Source: Tetrastigma voinierianum
Lineage: Eukaryota; Streptophyta; Magnoliopsida; Vitales; Vitaceae
Assembly: GCA_016808115.1 (NCBI GenBank)
Contig: JAEQBH010002178.1
Location: forward strand, 1 to 64,000
Length of the DNA: 64,000 bases
Reading direction: 5' to 3'
Positions 10,927-20,484 of the stretch are shown one piece after another. The position numbers and the translations under genes were made by a program. How positions within the stretch are numbered: position 1 is the stretch's first letter; every line of letters starts with the position of its first letter. The notes under the pieces were generated by a model, which saw nothing but the letters and a program-made list of their open reading frames with translations, had not been told where the DNA came from and ran no database searches.

Positions 10927-11851
10927 CAATACAGTTGCCTTGATAACTGTATCCCACGAGTAGCCAAACAGGGAAGCGTCTTGGAGCTTTCTTAGCATGA
11001 TGTATATGAAGTCCTGCCTACTGCTGGCCTCCTTTTTGAGACTCCCTTTATGTTCTTCTACCCAATTTTCTATAACCGAGTCCATTTCTTTTGCAGCAAA
11101 TTTCATAGAGGACAAACGGCCTTGTAAATCCAAAAATTCAAGAATGGGATGGCGTCTGATGCCACAAAGGCCCCTGCTAGAACCACGAGTTTCTTTATTA
11201 TTGCTATAGCAGACCCAGCTTCCTCACTCCCATCAACAACGTTGCTAAAACATCTCTCCCCAACAATCATCCTCAGGACAATATTGAACGCCAGATGTTC
11301 GAACCATTTACTCAACACCACCTTTTGAGGATTGACCCAGTTGTTATCTTTCCCAAGCATGCAAGAATCTTTTATCCTGTTCTCACCTGGCAGACTGGTA
11401 CAGGCATCAAGTCAGGAGGCGGCGTGGAGAGAATTTCATGAACAGATAGCTTCCGCATCTCACGCCAGAAAGGGCTGTAAGGAGCGAAGAAGAAAGCAGC
11501 ACAGTTGCAGCCGAGGAGCTTGGCTGTTGCAGAAGGAGTGGAGGCCAAAGCTGCTGTTAACCAGTTGCAGAAGCATTTTAACAGCCTCATGGTTGCTCAC
11601 CACAACTGCCCGGCCGGTACATTCCGAGCCGGATCATGAATACAAGGCCAACCTTATCGGCAATGGCTCCGAGGGTCCGGAAGACCGGAACTTTGCCTTG
11701 TAGTAGGTGGAGGTGACCGATAACCGGCCAGGTACCGGAGGGCTCCGGTGGGGACATGCCCGTGCTCTTACCTCTCCGGTGATTAATTATACCATAACAC
11801 CAACCCCAGAATAAGCCCTGCAATAGCTAGGAATTGAGAAGGCGAATCCAT
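10927..11851 (-). pseudogene. CYP82 copy 2, exon 1 with 5' splice site
   Basis: Exon 1 ends in DASLFGYSWDTVIKATVL followed by GTATGTTTTTTTTC on the minus strand (donor GT at 10,926-10,925). This is the position where CYP82 genes usually have their intron. Middle segments read WFEHLAFNIVLRMIVGERC, AFVASDAIPFLNF and DLQGRLSSMKFAAKEMDS, spread over three frames. Compared with copy 1 it has two 4-bp insertions (TAAT after WYN, CCGG in the RLGMY region) and a deletion before the CFTTNDK region. Confidence 0.88.
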
Positions 11852-11916
11852 GTTGTAGTATAGAAGAGATTGGGGAGAATGGTACTGCTCAATGAATCAA
11901 GATTCATTACCAAACA

Positions 11917-11924
11917 TTTATACA
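11917..11924 (-). promoter_or_regulatory. TATA-like box of CYP82 copy 2
   Basis: TCTGTATAAATG on the minus strand lies 66 bp upstream of the ATG at 11,851, in sequence nearly identical to copy 1. Confidence 0.55.
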
Positions 11925-12158
11925 GATTTTTCTGCTTAATGTTGAATCTTCAACGTCCGGACCTCACTAAGATGGTATAATTTCTCGGTGGGACTTCTCA
12001 TCCTTTCTAATTTTGTCTTCAATTAAATTTTTGCCACTTACATTTAATTGTTTAATGAAAAACCTCATTAAATATGTTGATGATAGAAGAGTGGCAAGAG
12101 ATAGGAAAAAAACTGTTGAACATTTATTATTTGGATATATTTAACGAATTAGTTGAAA
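11925..12158. other. 5' flank of CYP82 copy 2
   Basis: Similarity to the copy-1 flank ends at about 11,990. The rest is AT-rich sequence without a gene, running into the tRNA-like fragment. Confidence 0.4.
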
Positions 12159-12159
12159 G

Positions 12160-12230
12160 TACGGAAAAAGAGGGATTCGAACCCTGGGTAAACAAAAGCC
12201 TACATAGCGGCTCCAATGCTTTACCATGAC
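12160..12230 (-). pseudogene. partial plastid-type tRNA-Ser(GGA) fragment
   Basis: The minus strand reads AAAGCATTGGAGCCGCTATG, then TAGGCTTTTGTTTACCCAG, then GGTTCGAATCCCTCTTTTTCC. The anticodon loop with GGA, the long class-II variable arm and the T-arm match plastid trnS-GGA as I know it. The acceptor 5' strand and D-arm are not recognisable. This fits a nuclear insertion of plastid DNA (NUPT) that has decayed. Copy 1 of the CYP82 flank has no equivalent, so it inserted in one copy or was lost from the other. Confidence 0.7.
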
Positions 12231-12424
12231 CCATAAACCAAGTGAAAGCGAGTCATTCATTTTTTTTTTATTGGTTTTGGCTGGATCATCTTCTAGAATC
12301 GTATACCTGTTAAACAAAGAAAGAGAGATAGTAATTATATTTTTAATCTTTCGACTTGAATCTGCCAGCAGTTAAAACCAATACCTCAATTCTCATATCT
12401 CTACCAACACCAAAATGCTTTCAA

Positions 12425-12640
12425 TTTCTAATTTTCTATTCAATTTTCCACTTGCCATTTCAGAAAATCAACATTAATCAATTATGCTTGGACCTAGACG
12501 GCACCCTTACAGACCCAAAGTACTAATTGTTCAATACATGTTTTGATTTCTGGAAACTTAAACATGGGAGATCACTTTCAGTTCCATCAGCCAAAGAATT
12601 TAGGTTTGTTTTTGTAACCAGTAGCAAGCAGAGGTTCTAT
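12425..12640 (+). other. duplicated segment with a HAD-like motif, copy 2
   Basis: Aligned to 1,431-1,600. The plus strand reads QLCLDLDGTLTDPKY and then a stop. DLDGTLTDPK is a good match to HAD-superfamily motif I with both Asp residues. A CAG just upstream could be a splice acceptor. No other HAD motif follows, so the segment may be an exon scrap of a neighbouring gene. Confidence 0.4.
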
Positions 12641-12689
12641 TCTTTTCTTTTTCTTTATCTTTATCTTTTTCTTTTTTCTCGTGTTTGTG

Positions 12690-12967
12690 GGTGTTATGAT
12701 CAATGCCACAAATAAAGAAATCCAAACATAAAGAAAACAATGACATTTACGTGGAAACCTTTAGAGAAAAACAACATATAACCGAACAGTGAATAAACTC
12801 TAATGTATTGATAAGGACAAAACAATTCGAGTAGAAAGGTCTATACCTAACAACCCAACCACTATGTTGTAGCATGTCTTGAAACAAACACTTTTTGTTC
12901 ATTGGGATTATAAAATAGTATCCAAACTCTCTTTTGATACCCCACAAAGTAGCATTTATCCGATTTC
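12690..12967. repeat. TE-like segment carrying the left arm of a ~95-bp inverted repeat
   Basis: The arm at 12,868-12,961 is the reverse complement, with few differences, of 13,476-13,572, which lies inside the copia B integrase/pre-integrase region. Upstream text (ACGTGGAAACCTTTAGAGAAAA) resembles noncoding LTR-type sequence. No gene is seen. Confidence 0.6.
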
Positions 12968-13012
12968 TAATCGTTTGTCTGACTCTCTACCTTTTTACAA
13001 AAGGTGACACTT

Positions 13013-13460
13013 CTAAACTTTTAAATGTTTAAGATTTGGTTTCTTATACCATATCTCATATGGAGTAGAATCTATGCCTTGTATGACATGGTTTAGATGA
13101 GGCAGGATGAGCATATCCCCAAAATATTTGTAGGAAGATTTGCATGACTCATCATAGAATCCAACCATATCTAATAGAGTTCGGTTTCTTTCTTTCAGAT
13201 ACTCCATTTAATCGGTGGGGCGATAAGGTGGAGTCCATCAGGAAAGAATTCCATTTTCTTCGTGATAATCTTGAAATTCTGGCTCATATTCACCACCTCG
13301 ATCTGATCAAGGACTTTAATACTTTTCCAAGTGGTTTCAACTTCACTTTTATATTCCTTGAACTTTTCAAAGACCTCCGATTTATACTTCATTAATAGCA
13401 TATGACCATATCTTCGAATGGTCATCAGTAAACGTGAGGAAGTATGAAAAACCATTTCTT
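13013..13460 (-). pseudogene. copia B1 integrase fragment
   Basis: Minus-strand frames read TFTDDHSRYGHMLLMKYKSE, VFEKFKEYKSEVE, PPIKWSI, then ERNRTLLDMV and GIDSTPYEIWYKKPNLKHLKV. This is the copia integrase core with the first catalytic Asp (TDDHSRYG) visible. Frameshifts separate the pieces. The region just upstream (13,476-13,572) is replaced by the inverted-repeat arm. Confidence 0.8.
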
Positions 13461-13952
13461 GCTTGAGTCGACATAGGATAAATGCTACTTTGTGGGGTAT
13501 CCAAAAGAGAGTTTTGGATACTATTTTTATAATCCCAATGAACAAAAAGTGTTTGTTTCAAGACATGCTACATTTCTAGAATAAATTCATCAAGTATATA
13601 TAAACCATTAGTTAAATGACCAACACCATAAAAAAAAAAATCAGCACGATATAAAGAACAACTTTTATTCTTTGTAATAATCGTAAAACCGTCTAAACCA
13701 AACAAGAAAATATATATATTTTTCGTTAATGTCGAACAAAATAACAATCTTTAGATCTAGAATTAATCCACTGGGTAAAGAAAGGAGGTAGATTCCCACT
13801 ACTAATGCAGCAACTTCTGCCTCCATTTCCCACACGTAGTCCACTTTGAACTAATTTTCTACATTTTTCAGACTGCATATTTATACTCGAATATGAGATC
13901 CAGATCCATCTAATACCCAAGAGTCGATTAGAAGTAGAAAGATTTATTTCAA

Positions 13953-14640
13953 CTACAACATAGTCTCGGCAGAAGCTTCATTGCTTCTTCTCGTCTGCTT
14001 TCTGTGCATAAGCCTTGCAATTCCTCTTCCAATGTCCATCCTTTCCACAAAGGAAGCAAGTACCCTTTGTTTTCTTTTTCTTCTTGATTTTGTCCGTTGG
14101 TTTGAAGGCCTTTCTTCTAATGGTAACCTTTTAGGACCCGACTTGAATTTTCTTTTCTTAGAAGGCTCTACCATCAAAGACATAGCCCTTTCCTTCCCGA
14201 TTGAGTCTTCATTGCCTTAAGCATATTTAGCAACTCCGTAGTGTAGAGGTCCCAACTCGGTCGATTAAAATTCATCACAAAGTTTGAAAACTTGGAGGTA
14301 GGGATTGCAAAATCCAAATCAACGCTTAATCGATGATGCAACATAAATCCCAATTTCTCTTAATTTTTCAATGAGTCCAATCATCTTCAAAGACATGGGC
14401 TGCAACCGAATCCATCTTGCAAAGGAAAGAGCTCTTTGAGAGATATCATATCTTTCATTCCTAGTTCTTTTATCATACAATGCCTTTAAGCATTGTAAAA
14501 GCATTCATATCCTCATGTTGCTTTTGCAAATCAGGACTCATGGATGCCAACATCAGACAACAGACACTTTCAGAATCATCCGAATGTTTCTAATACGCAT
14601 CCTTAACTGCTACATCATGCAATATACAAAAATCAAAATA
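13953..14640 (-). pseudogene. copia B1 Gag with intact zinc knuckle
   Basis: The nucleic-acid-binding knuckle reads CFLCGKDGHWKRNC (14,065-14,010), a complete Cx2Cx4Hx4C. Upstream is the basic stretch EPSKKRKFKSGPKR, and further upstream LKALYDKRTRNERYDIS and KMIGLIEKL, the conserved copia Gag core (UBN2-type). Frameshifts interrupt the Gag core, and part of the middle is lost near 14,330-14,400. Confidence 0.8.
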
Positions 14641-15310
14641 TTTTTGTTTGCTCCCACTAATTCATTCAAATCAATATCCCTTAAATTGATTTAAAATTTT
14701 ATGTAAAAAAAAAAAAAAAAAAAAAAAATTCTTAGTGGGCTAGATCTTATTTTTAATTATTTTAATTCGAAAGTTAACTCAACAAATTAAAATAATCTCA
14801 ATAAGTAAACAACAATTGTTAATTACAATTTTTGTAATTCCTAGATAATTAGGTTATCAACTTTTGATACACATATCACAAATGTCTCCTAATCTCGTCT
14901 CAAAAACACTTGACCTTGAGTTAGCTCAACAAGACATGTATTTTTGCAAATCAAACCCATTATTCGAGATCTAATTCATAGTAAAATTAAATTTTTAGTA
15001 GAACAATCTTGTTAACTCAACAAATTATTCTAATAAAATTTATTTAAACTATAATAATTGAAGACAACAAATGATTTAATATTTGATTGAGGGATAAATT
15101 GAATATTAATAACTTTTAAACAATTAACATACAATATGTAACCGAATAAAGTTATAAATAAATATATTATTCAAATAATCACATTAAAAAAATAATATTT
15201 TATTCAAATAATCACATTAAAAGAATAATAAAAAAAAATTTTAAATTTTAAATTTTAAATCATATCACATATGATGCATGCTATATCTACGTATGTACAG
15301 AATAACCTAG

Positions 15311-15322
15311 GCTCTGATACCA
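15311..15322 (-). promoter_or_regulatory. primer binding site of copia B1 (initiator tRNA-Met type)
   Basis: TGGTATCAGAGC on the minus strand is the sequence complementary to the 3' end of plant initiator tRNA-Met used to prime many LTR retrotransposons. It is followed by CTAGGTTATTC, the family B leader. Confidence 0.8.
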
Positions 15323-15325
15323 CAT

Positions 15326-15621
15326 TGTAAACCAAATGATCCCAATGTGTGAGAAAGTTAGTTAGGCGAGGAATGAGAGAAAAGTCAAGACATGAGCGTA
15401 GAGGCGTAATATTTGAGAATTCTTATTTCGATTTATCTATTTCAACAAAGGGGTGAAGACCTTTTTATAGCTTCTCATATGATAAGATACATGAACCTTA
15501 TTAATGATTCATTGATGAATCTACAGGATTCATTGTTGTGACATGAATCTACAGGATTCATTAATAAACCTATTAAGTTCATAACTATTTTCCATGTATG
15601 TGGTCATTCACATTTATAACA
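15326..15621 (-). repeat. family A LTR, left copy (296 bp)
   Basis: On the plus strand it starts TGTAAACC and ends TTATAACA. It is followed by CTTCCCCTTG, the complement of a polypurine tract. It matches 20,188-20,484 through its length, with small gaps. It serves as the 3' LTR of copia A1, while its other side abuts the primer site of copia B1. Confidence 0.85.
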
Positions 15622-15639
15622 CTTCCCCTTGAATGACCA

Positions 15640-17170
15640 TTATGAAGAATATGCCTCATTAAAACCTTACTAGGTAAAAACCTCGTGGGAAAACCCTAGT
15701 GAAGGAAAAAGTGTACATAATTCTTATCCGTTATTTGGGGAAATACATTGCCAAGAAGAAGAAAAGAAAGAAAAGAAATCAATGAGAGAAGAAGATTATC
15801 GCCAAAGAGTGTATAATGCTTGCTCCCTTGCCTACATCTCTCATCCCTTAAGCATCGTTGGAGCCGTCAGAACCCAATTTTGGATACTAGTTCTTCGAAT
15901 CTCTTTGTAGGTAGTGCCTTTGATATATCCGCCTTCAATTGCGCTATGCATGCTGTATTTTCTTCATACAAAATTGTCGTACTTTCTTTAATAAGACAAC
16001 CCACATGTTTATGGATATGATTGATTATCGACCTAAGCCAAACACATTCTCATTGGCTTCATGAATTGCCAGGGATTTCGCATGGCTCGATGATGCGCAA
16101 GATCAAGCCAGCTTTATGGAACGCTCAAGATATACATAGCTGCCACCATATAGAAGACATAACTCCGCTTGTGATCGCCCACATGAGGATCGGACAAAAC
16201 TCGCATCCGCATAACCTACCAATCCGCACTTTGACGAAAGAAAATAATATAAACCCATATCCATTGTGCCTCTCTAAGATATCGAATATCCGTTTAACTC
16301 CCGTCCAGTCGTCTTCTTGTAGGGAATAACTATATCTTGCTAATAGATTTGACAGAAATTATATCGGGTCGAGTGTGACTAGCAAGATACATTAGTGCAC
16401 CTATGGCACTTCCGGGATATGGTACTCTCGACCAAGCGCCATCATTTCCCTTAGGTCGAAAAGGATCCTTAATAGTTTCAAGTGATCTTACAATCATCGG
16501 AGTACTTAATGGGTGTGCCTTATCCATATAAAATCTTTTAAGAGTCTTTGATATATAAGTAGATTGGTGCATAAAAATTCCATCCTTGAGATGTTCGATC
16601 TGCAAGCCAAGACAAAATCTTGTTCTCCGAAGGCTCATTTCAAATTCCAATTTTAGGCAATTTGGCAACTAAGCTCTTCAGAGTTCCGGCGATGTTTAAA
16701 TCATCAACATACCGCAATTATCACAAATTGTGACTGAGCATTCTTTTATAAAAACACATAGAAAAATAGGGTCATTATTATAACTCGCTTCAACAAGTAT
16801 TCAGTTGCCGATTATACCACATACGTCCCGCTTGCTTTTAAGCCATGAGACCTTGCTTCATTTATGTCAATAAAGCTCAAGTTAGAGTCATACCTCGTCA
16901 GTAAATCGTAATCCTTCGTGATTTTCATAAATGTCATATTCAAGTAAGTCGTAGAGGTAGGTGGTGATTACATCCATAAGACGCATTTCAAGTTTTTCAC
17001 AAACCACTAATTAAAATCGAAAAGTCAAGGGCATCCACCACAGAAATATGTCTCTTCATAATCAACACCGGGTCTTTGTGAGAACCCTTGGGCAACCAAT
17101 CGTGCTTTATACCTAACAACTTCATGATTCTCATTTCGTTTTTGCACGAAAACCCATTTATATCCTACAG
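15640..17170 (-). pseudogene. copia A1 reverse transcriptase and RNase H remnant
   Basis: The clearest frame (16,668-16,330) reads CLGLQIEHLKDGIFMHQST, then KRFYMDKAHPLSTPM, DPFRPKGND, and AIGALMYLASHTRPDI, the copia RT-RNase H junction. The catalytic Asp pair survives as VDDLNI at 16,708-16,691, but the Tyr before it is split by a 1-base deletion. The RNase H end is shortened by about 120 bp relative to the right copy. Frameshifts are many. Confidence 0.85.
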
Positions 17171-17599
17171 GTTTTATACCATACAAGTTTTATACCACTA
17201 AATACGGGTAGCTCCAAATCCCAGTCGGATATTGTTCGCTTTGGCTTCAGGCCTCACGGCTTTAAGACGCGTCAAACTGGGTAGAGGGAGCCCCACATAT
17301 AAGGTGCTTGACAACACCATGTGGGAACGACGAGTCCAAAAACTTTATATTTCGCTAGCGATTTTAATTTTCAATATATATCATCTTTCCTTTTTGGCCA
17401 ATAATGTCAACACTCCTCCATAGACATTGATTCAAGATCCTCATTTCCATTTATAACATTTTGCGCAACATGATATGCAAAATATCGTCGACGATTACCT
17501 CATTTTGGTTCCATCATTCCCCAATCATAACATAATTCATAGAGATCTCTTCATGTTCATCAATTTCAGGTACCTGATTCTCTTTGGAAACTGACTCAT

Positions 17600-18215
17600 C
17601 TGGAGTCTTACTGGGGAAATTTTCTTGGGCAATATTTACCTCAACTTGGTTGTTTGTATCATTTGCTCCTTTTCATTTACGAGGATTCAGATTCGAACCG
17701 ACCGTCTACCACGCTTTGAGTTGCCCTTTTATCTCATTAGCTTAATAGGTTGTCCTTCAGAACAACAATTCTAATAGGAGCATTTGTACCGGGTACATGT
17801 GACTGAGGCCAATTATCAATAAGAACGAGTCCGCAAATTTGATTTGCTAATTTATGCAAATGAATTACTCTTGAACTTTGTTCACATTATTTCATGCGAG
17901 GATCATGGAGGGACATTGATAATTCAATTCAGTTAATTTCTTTAGCTAGCTGCTTAGTTTCTCCTTCTAATGTTGGGAAAATATTTCATTATAATGACAA
18001 TGGGCAAAATGTGCTGTAAATAAATCTCCTATAGATGGTTCAAGACATTCAATTATATATGGAGATTCATACCCAACATATATCTTTAATATCCTTTGAG
18101 GTCCCATCTTTGTGCGTTGTGGTGGAGCAATTGGAACATGAACCGCACATCCAAAAAATTCTTAGATGGGACATATTTGGTTCCTGACCATAAACCAACC
18201 ATAATAAGGAGAATT
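17600..18215 (-). pseudogene. copia A1 integrase C-terminal and linker remnant
   Basis: The minus strand reads FFGCAVHVPIAPPQRTKMGP, then QRILKIYVGYESPYIIECLE and DLFTAHFAHCHYNE, the C-terminal part of copia integrase with the GKARF/GYE-like text. Further on, TNAPIRIVVLKD marks the linker. Upstream of 18,215 the homology to element A2 stops abruptly. Confidence 0.75.
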
Positions 18216-18234
18216 CATGACAACTTGTTCAATA

Positions 18235-18420
18235 TCTACATCTGTAGGTGCCTCTTGTTCATCATATACATCTACAAGGGCCTTTTGTTTGGTAAGTGCC
18301 TCTTCAAGGGCCTTTGCGGCACTATACGCCTACAAGGGCCTTTTGCTCATTATATATCTCTAATAGGCCTTTGTTTGGTGTGTGCCTCTTCAGGGGCCCT
18401 TGCCTTATTGTTTCTTTTCA
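18235..18420. repeat. short degenerate repeat cluster in A1
   Basis: Variants of CTACAAGGGCCTTTTG and TGCCTCTTCAAGGGCC recur about seven times with variable spacing (roughly 20-45 bp). The cluster replaces integrase sequence present in element A2. Confidence 0.7.
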
Positions 18421-19013
18421 AGAGTGTCAAGGTTTGCTCGCTTATCCTCTTCTAGAGGTGTCCTTTTGAATTGATAGATTTCCTGTGCTTCAAAGGTATT
18501 TTTATACTCATACTAATTGTCTTTCAAGGACATCAATCCGTGTAGGAGCATTGCAGTTGAGATATGTGATTTTATCACTTTCTTTGTATAAATGAATGCA
18601 ACTAGGAATTGGGTTTATGAATGTGTATACTCATTGGTTTGCAAAGTTTTGTGAGTGATGATACTTTGAACTTCTAGTTCATATTGATTTGCACAAGGAG
18701 CAAAAAGAGATATTGTATATGGATTACAAATAATTTTTCATAATTCTTTAGGAATCTATTTTTCTCCCCCTAATGGTGGGAATACATTCATATTAAAATG
18801 ATAATCCATAGAGCGGACTTGCGCGTAAGCAACGCATGAGTATTTATTATGAAAAGAAATCTTCTGTGCTTTAATGTGTGGCTTCAGAGTGATTTATGAT
18901 TTGTCATATCATTGGAGACCTTTTGTAAGAGAAACCCAAAAACAAAATTATGAGGGCTTAGGTCTAAAGTGACTTAGCAAGTCAAACGAAAGAATAAAAT
19001 CTTTTAATCATTT

Positions 19014-19310
19014 GAACTTCTGGTTCAAGGTAATGCATGATTCAATAGCCTTTATATTTATATGATATAGCTAAGAGGAGAAGGGTTGAACTTCTGGTTC
19101 AAGGTAATATATGACCTAATAAAGTTTATTTCACAGCCTAAGGTGATATCAATTTCGCTGAAATTGAGCAAATTCCTTATGGATATGCTATAACATAGTT
19201 CTATCCCAATAGCATTATGTTTGTTCTTCTGGAACCTTTATGTTCGCTATTCTGGAGCTTTTATGTTCGCTCTTCTAGAGCTTTCAACAAAGTTTATAAT
19301 ACCAAATATG
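19014..19310. repeat. inverted repeat, left arm (~297 bp)
   Basis: This is the reverse complement of 24,284-24,581 with modest divergence. It contains two direct copies of GAACTTCTGGTTCAAGGTAAT about 80 bp apart and two variants of TTATGTTCGCTNTTCTGGAGC. The arms are 4.97 kb apart. In A2 the arm lies next to the protease; here it sits inverted between the integrase remnant and gag. Confidence 0.8.
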
Positions 19311-19319
19311 GTATTTTCA

Positions 19320-20170
19320 TTTTAAGGTCAATTAAGAAAATGTCATTTCTCTCAAACAATTGTATGTCATTATATAATCAATAAGATATACATCACTTTA
19401 ATTTATTCATCTTGAAATTTAATAACACATATATTTTAGGTATATTTAATCAATAAGATGTGTCATTTGTTTTCATCAATCATCAAATAGCCCGTTTTAT
19501 TTTTCAATAGGACCTCCAAATAAATCAACATCATAGTAGGTTAGGTCTACCTCATTAGCATTGGAGAAGTTCATTTCTATCATTTTCTTTTCTTTTCTTT
19601 ATGCTTTGTTAAGGTAGGCCAAATGTTTGAACGCACGACGGGTACATGACTAAAGTCCTTTCATACCACATTTATAATAATTATATTCATGGTTTTTTGA
19701 ATATTTATCCCATATACACTTCTCATTTTATCTCAATACTAATCCACTTCTGGTGGTAAGGCTTTTCTATTCCAATTATTTCCTCTTATTTTACCTCAAT
19801 AATGATCCACTTCTGGTGGTGAGGCCTTTTCATTTTAATGATTTGAGGGTTCATTAATATGGCATCGATAATTTATTTGATGATCACAAACATGATCAAT
19901 CCTTATTCATGTCCACGAGTTTTGGGATGATATGGATTCACTTCAGGGAATCATTCAATCCAATTGAACAATACTCATGATTTTTATAAAGATAATAGTT
20001 TATTTGGAATTAATGAACTAAGATAGATAATTCATTTTTCGAAATGAAAAACATACATATTGGAGTTTTGTGAAATTTGATATTATCAATTAATTCCAAA
20101 TATATAATAAGATTGTTGGAACTATTTACCTCAAAACAGGTCGTTTGAGCCATAATGCAGATAGATAGCG
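19320..20170 (-). pseudogene. copia A1 Gag remnant
   Basis: The minus strand includes YDVDLFGGP near 19,540 and, near 19,650-19,690, a decayed knuckle reading YYKCGMKGL where CxxCGMKGHW is expected. A stop follows directly. The region up to the primer site is AT-rich and frameshifted. Confidence 0.55.
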
Positions 20171-20187
20171 CTTTGCTGATAACGTGT

Positions 20188-20484
20188 TGTAAAACCAAAA
20201 TGATCCCAATGTGTGAGAAAGTTGAAGTTAGTGAGGAATGAGAGAAAAGTCAAACACATGAAAGTGAGGCGTAAGATGAGAGAATTTCTATTTCGATGAT
20301 CTATTTCAACAAAGGGTGAAAACACTTTATAGGCTTCATGTGATAAGATACATGAACCTTATTAATGAGATTCATTGATAAATCTACAAGATTCATTGTT
20401 GTGACATGAATCTACATGATTAATTAATAAACCTATTAAGTTCATAACTATTTTCCATGTATGTGGTCATTCACATTTATAACA
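20188..20484 (-). repeat. family A LTR, right copy (297 bp), shared
   Basis: Starts TGTAAAACC and ends TTATAACA on the plus strand. To its left is the primer-site-like CGTTATCAGC of A1. To its right is the complement of a polypurine tract (CTCCCCCTTG) and the RNase H end of A2. One LTR therefore serves as 5' LTR of A1 and 3' LTR of A2. Confidence 0.85.

Larger units (their letters stand above)
8735..11851 (-). pseudogene. CYP82-like cytochrome P450, full-length pseudogene (copy 2)
   Basis: The gene runs from ATG 11,851 to about 8,735 and shows the two-exon plan usual for CYP82: exon 1 at 11,851-10,927, a ~1.6 kb intron, exon 2 at about 9,350-8,735. It keeps anchor, hinge, C-helix WREMRK, KETLR (ExxR) and HFELIPFGYGR. 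It is dead. A 4-bp TAAT gain after codon 22 puts a stop in frame, a second 4-bp CCGG gain breaks the frame near 11,610, and ~45 codons after the C-helix are lost. Exon 2 carries several stops. The intron is interrupted by a hAT-like element and an LTR scrap. This copy shows the family assignment of copy 1 more fully. Substrate unknown. Confidence 0.9.
12968..15325 (-). mobile_element. copia family B, 5' half (B1), minus strand
   Basis: From right to left the parts are primer binding site (15,311-15,322), a ~650-bp leader rich in AT, gag (about 14,640-13,960) with an intact zinc knuckle, pre-integrase region and integrase (to about 13,013). RT and RNase H are missing. The leader matches 26,690-27,290 and 30,870-31,510. 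Directly to its right is the LTR of family A, not of family B. Confidence 0.8.
15326..20484 (-). mobile_element. copia family A, element A1 (two LTRs, defective)
   Basis: The element reads on the minus strand: 5' LTR 20,484-20,188, primer-site-like CGTTATCAGC, gag (20,170-19,320), then a rearranged stretch, the integrase C-terminal part (18,200-17,950), RT (about 17,170-16,330), RNase H remnants, polypurine tract and 3' LTR. Protease and the integrase core are missing, replaced at 18,215-19,310 by short repeats and an inverted segment. It is about 5.16 kb. Both LTR outer edges continue into other retrotransposon sequence, so no target-site duplication can be read. Confidence 0.8.

Noticed and set aside
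11332..11703. 123-codon plus-strand frame
   Set aside because: It is antisense to CYP82 exon 1 and has no known domain.
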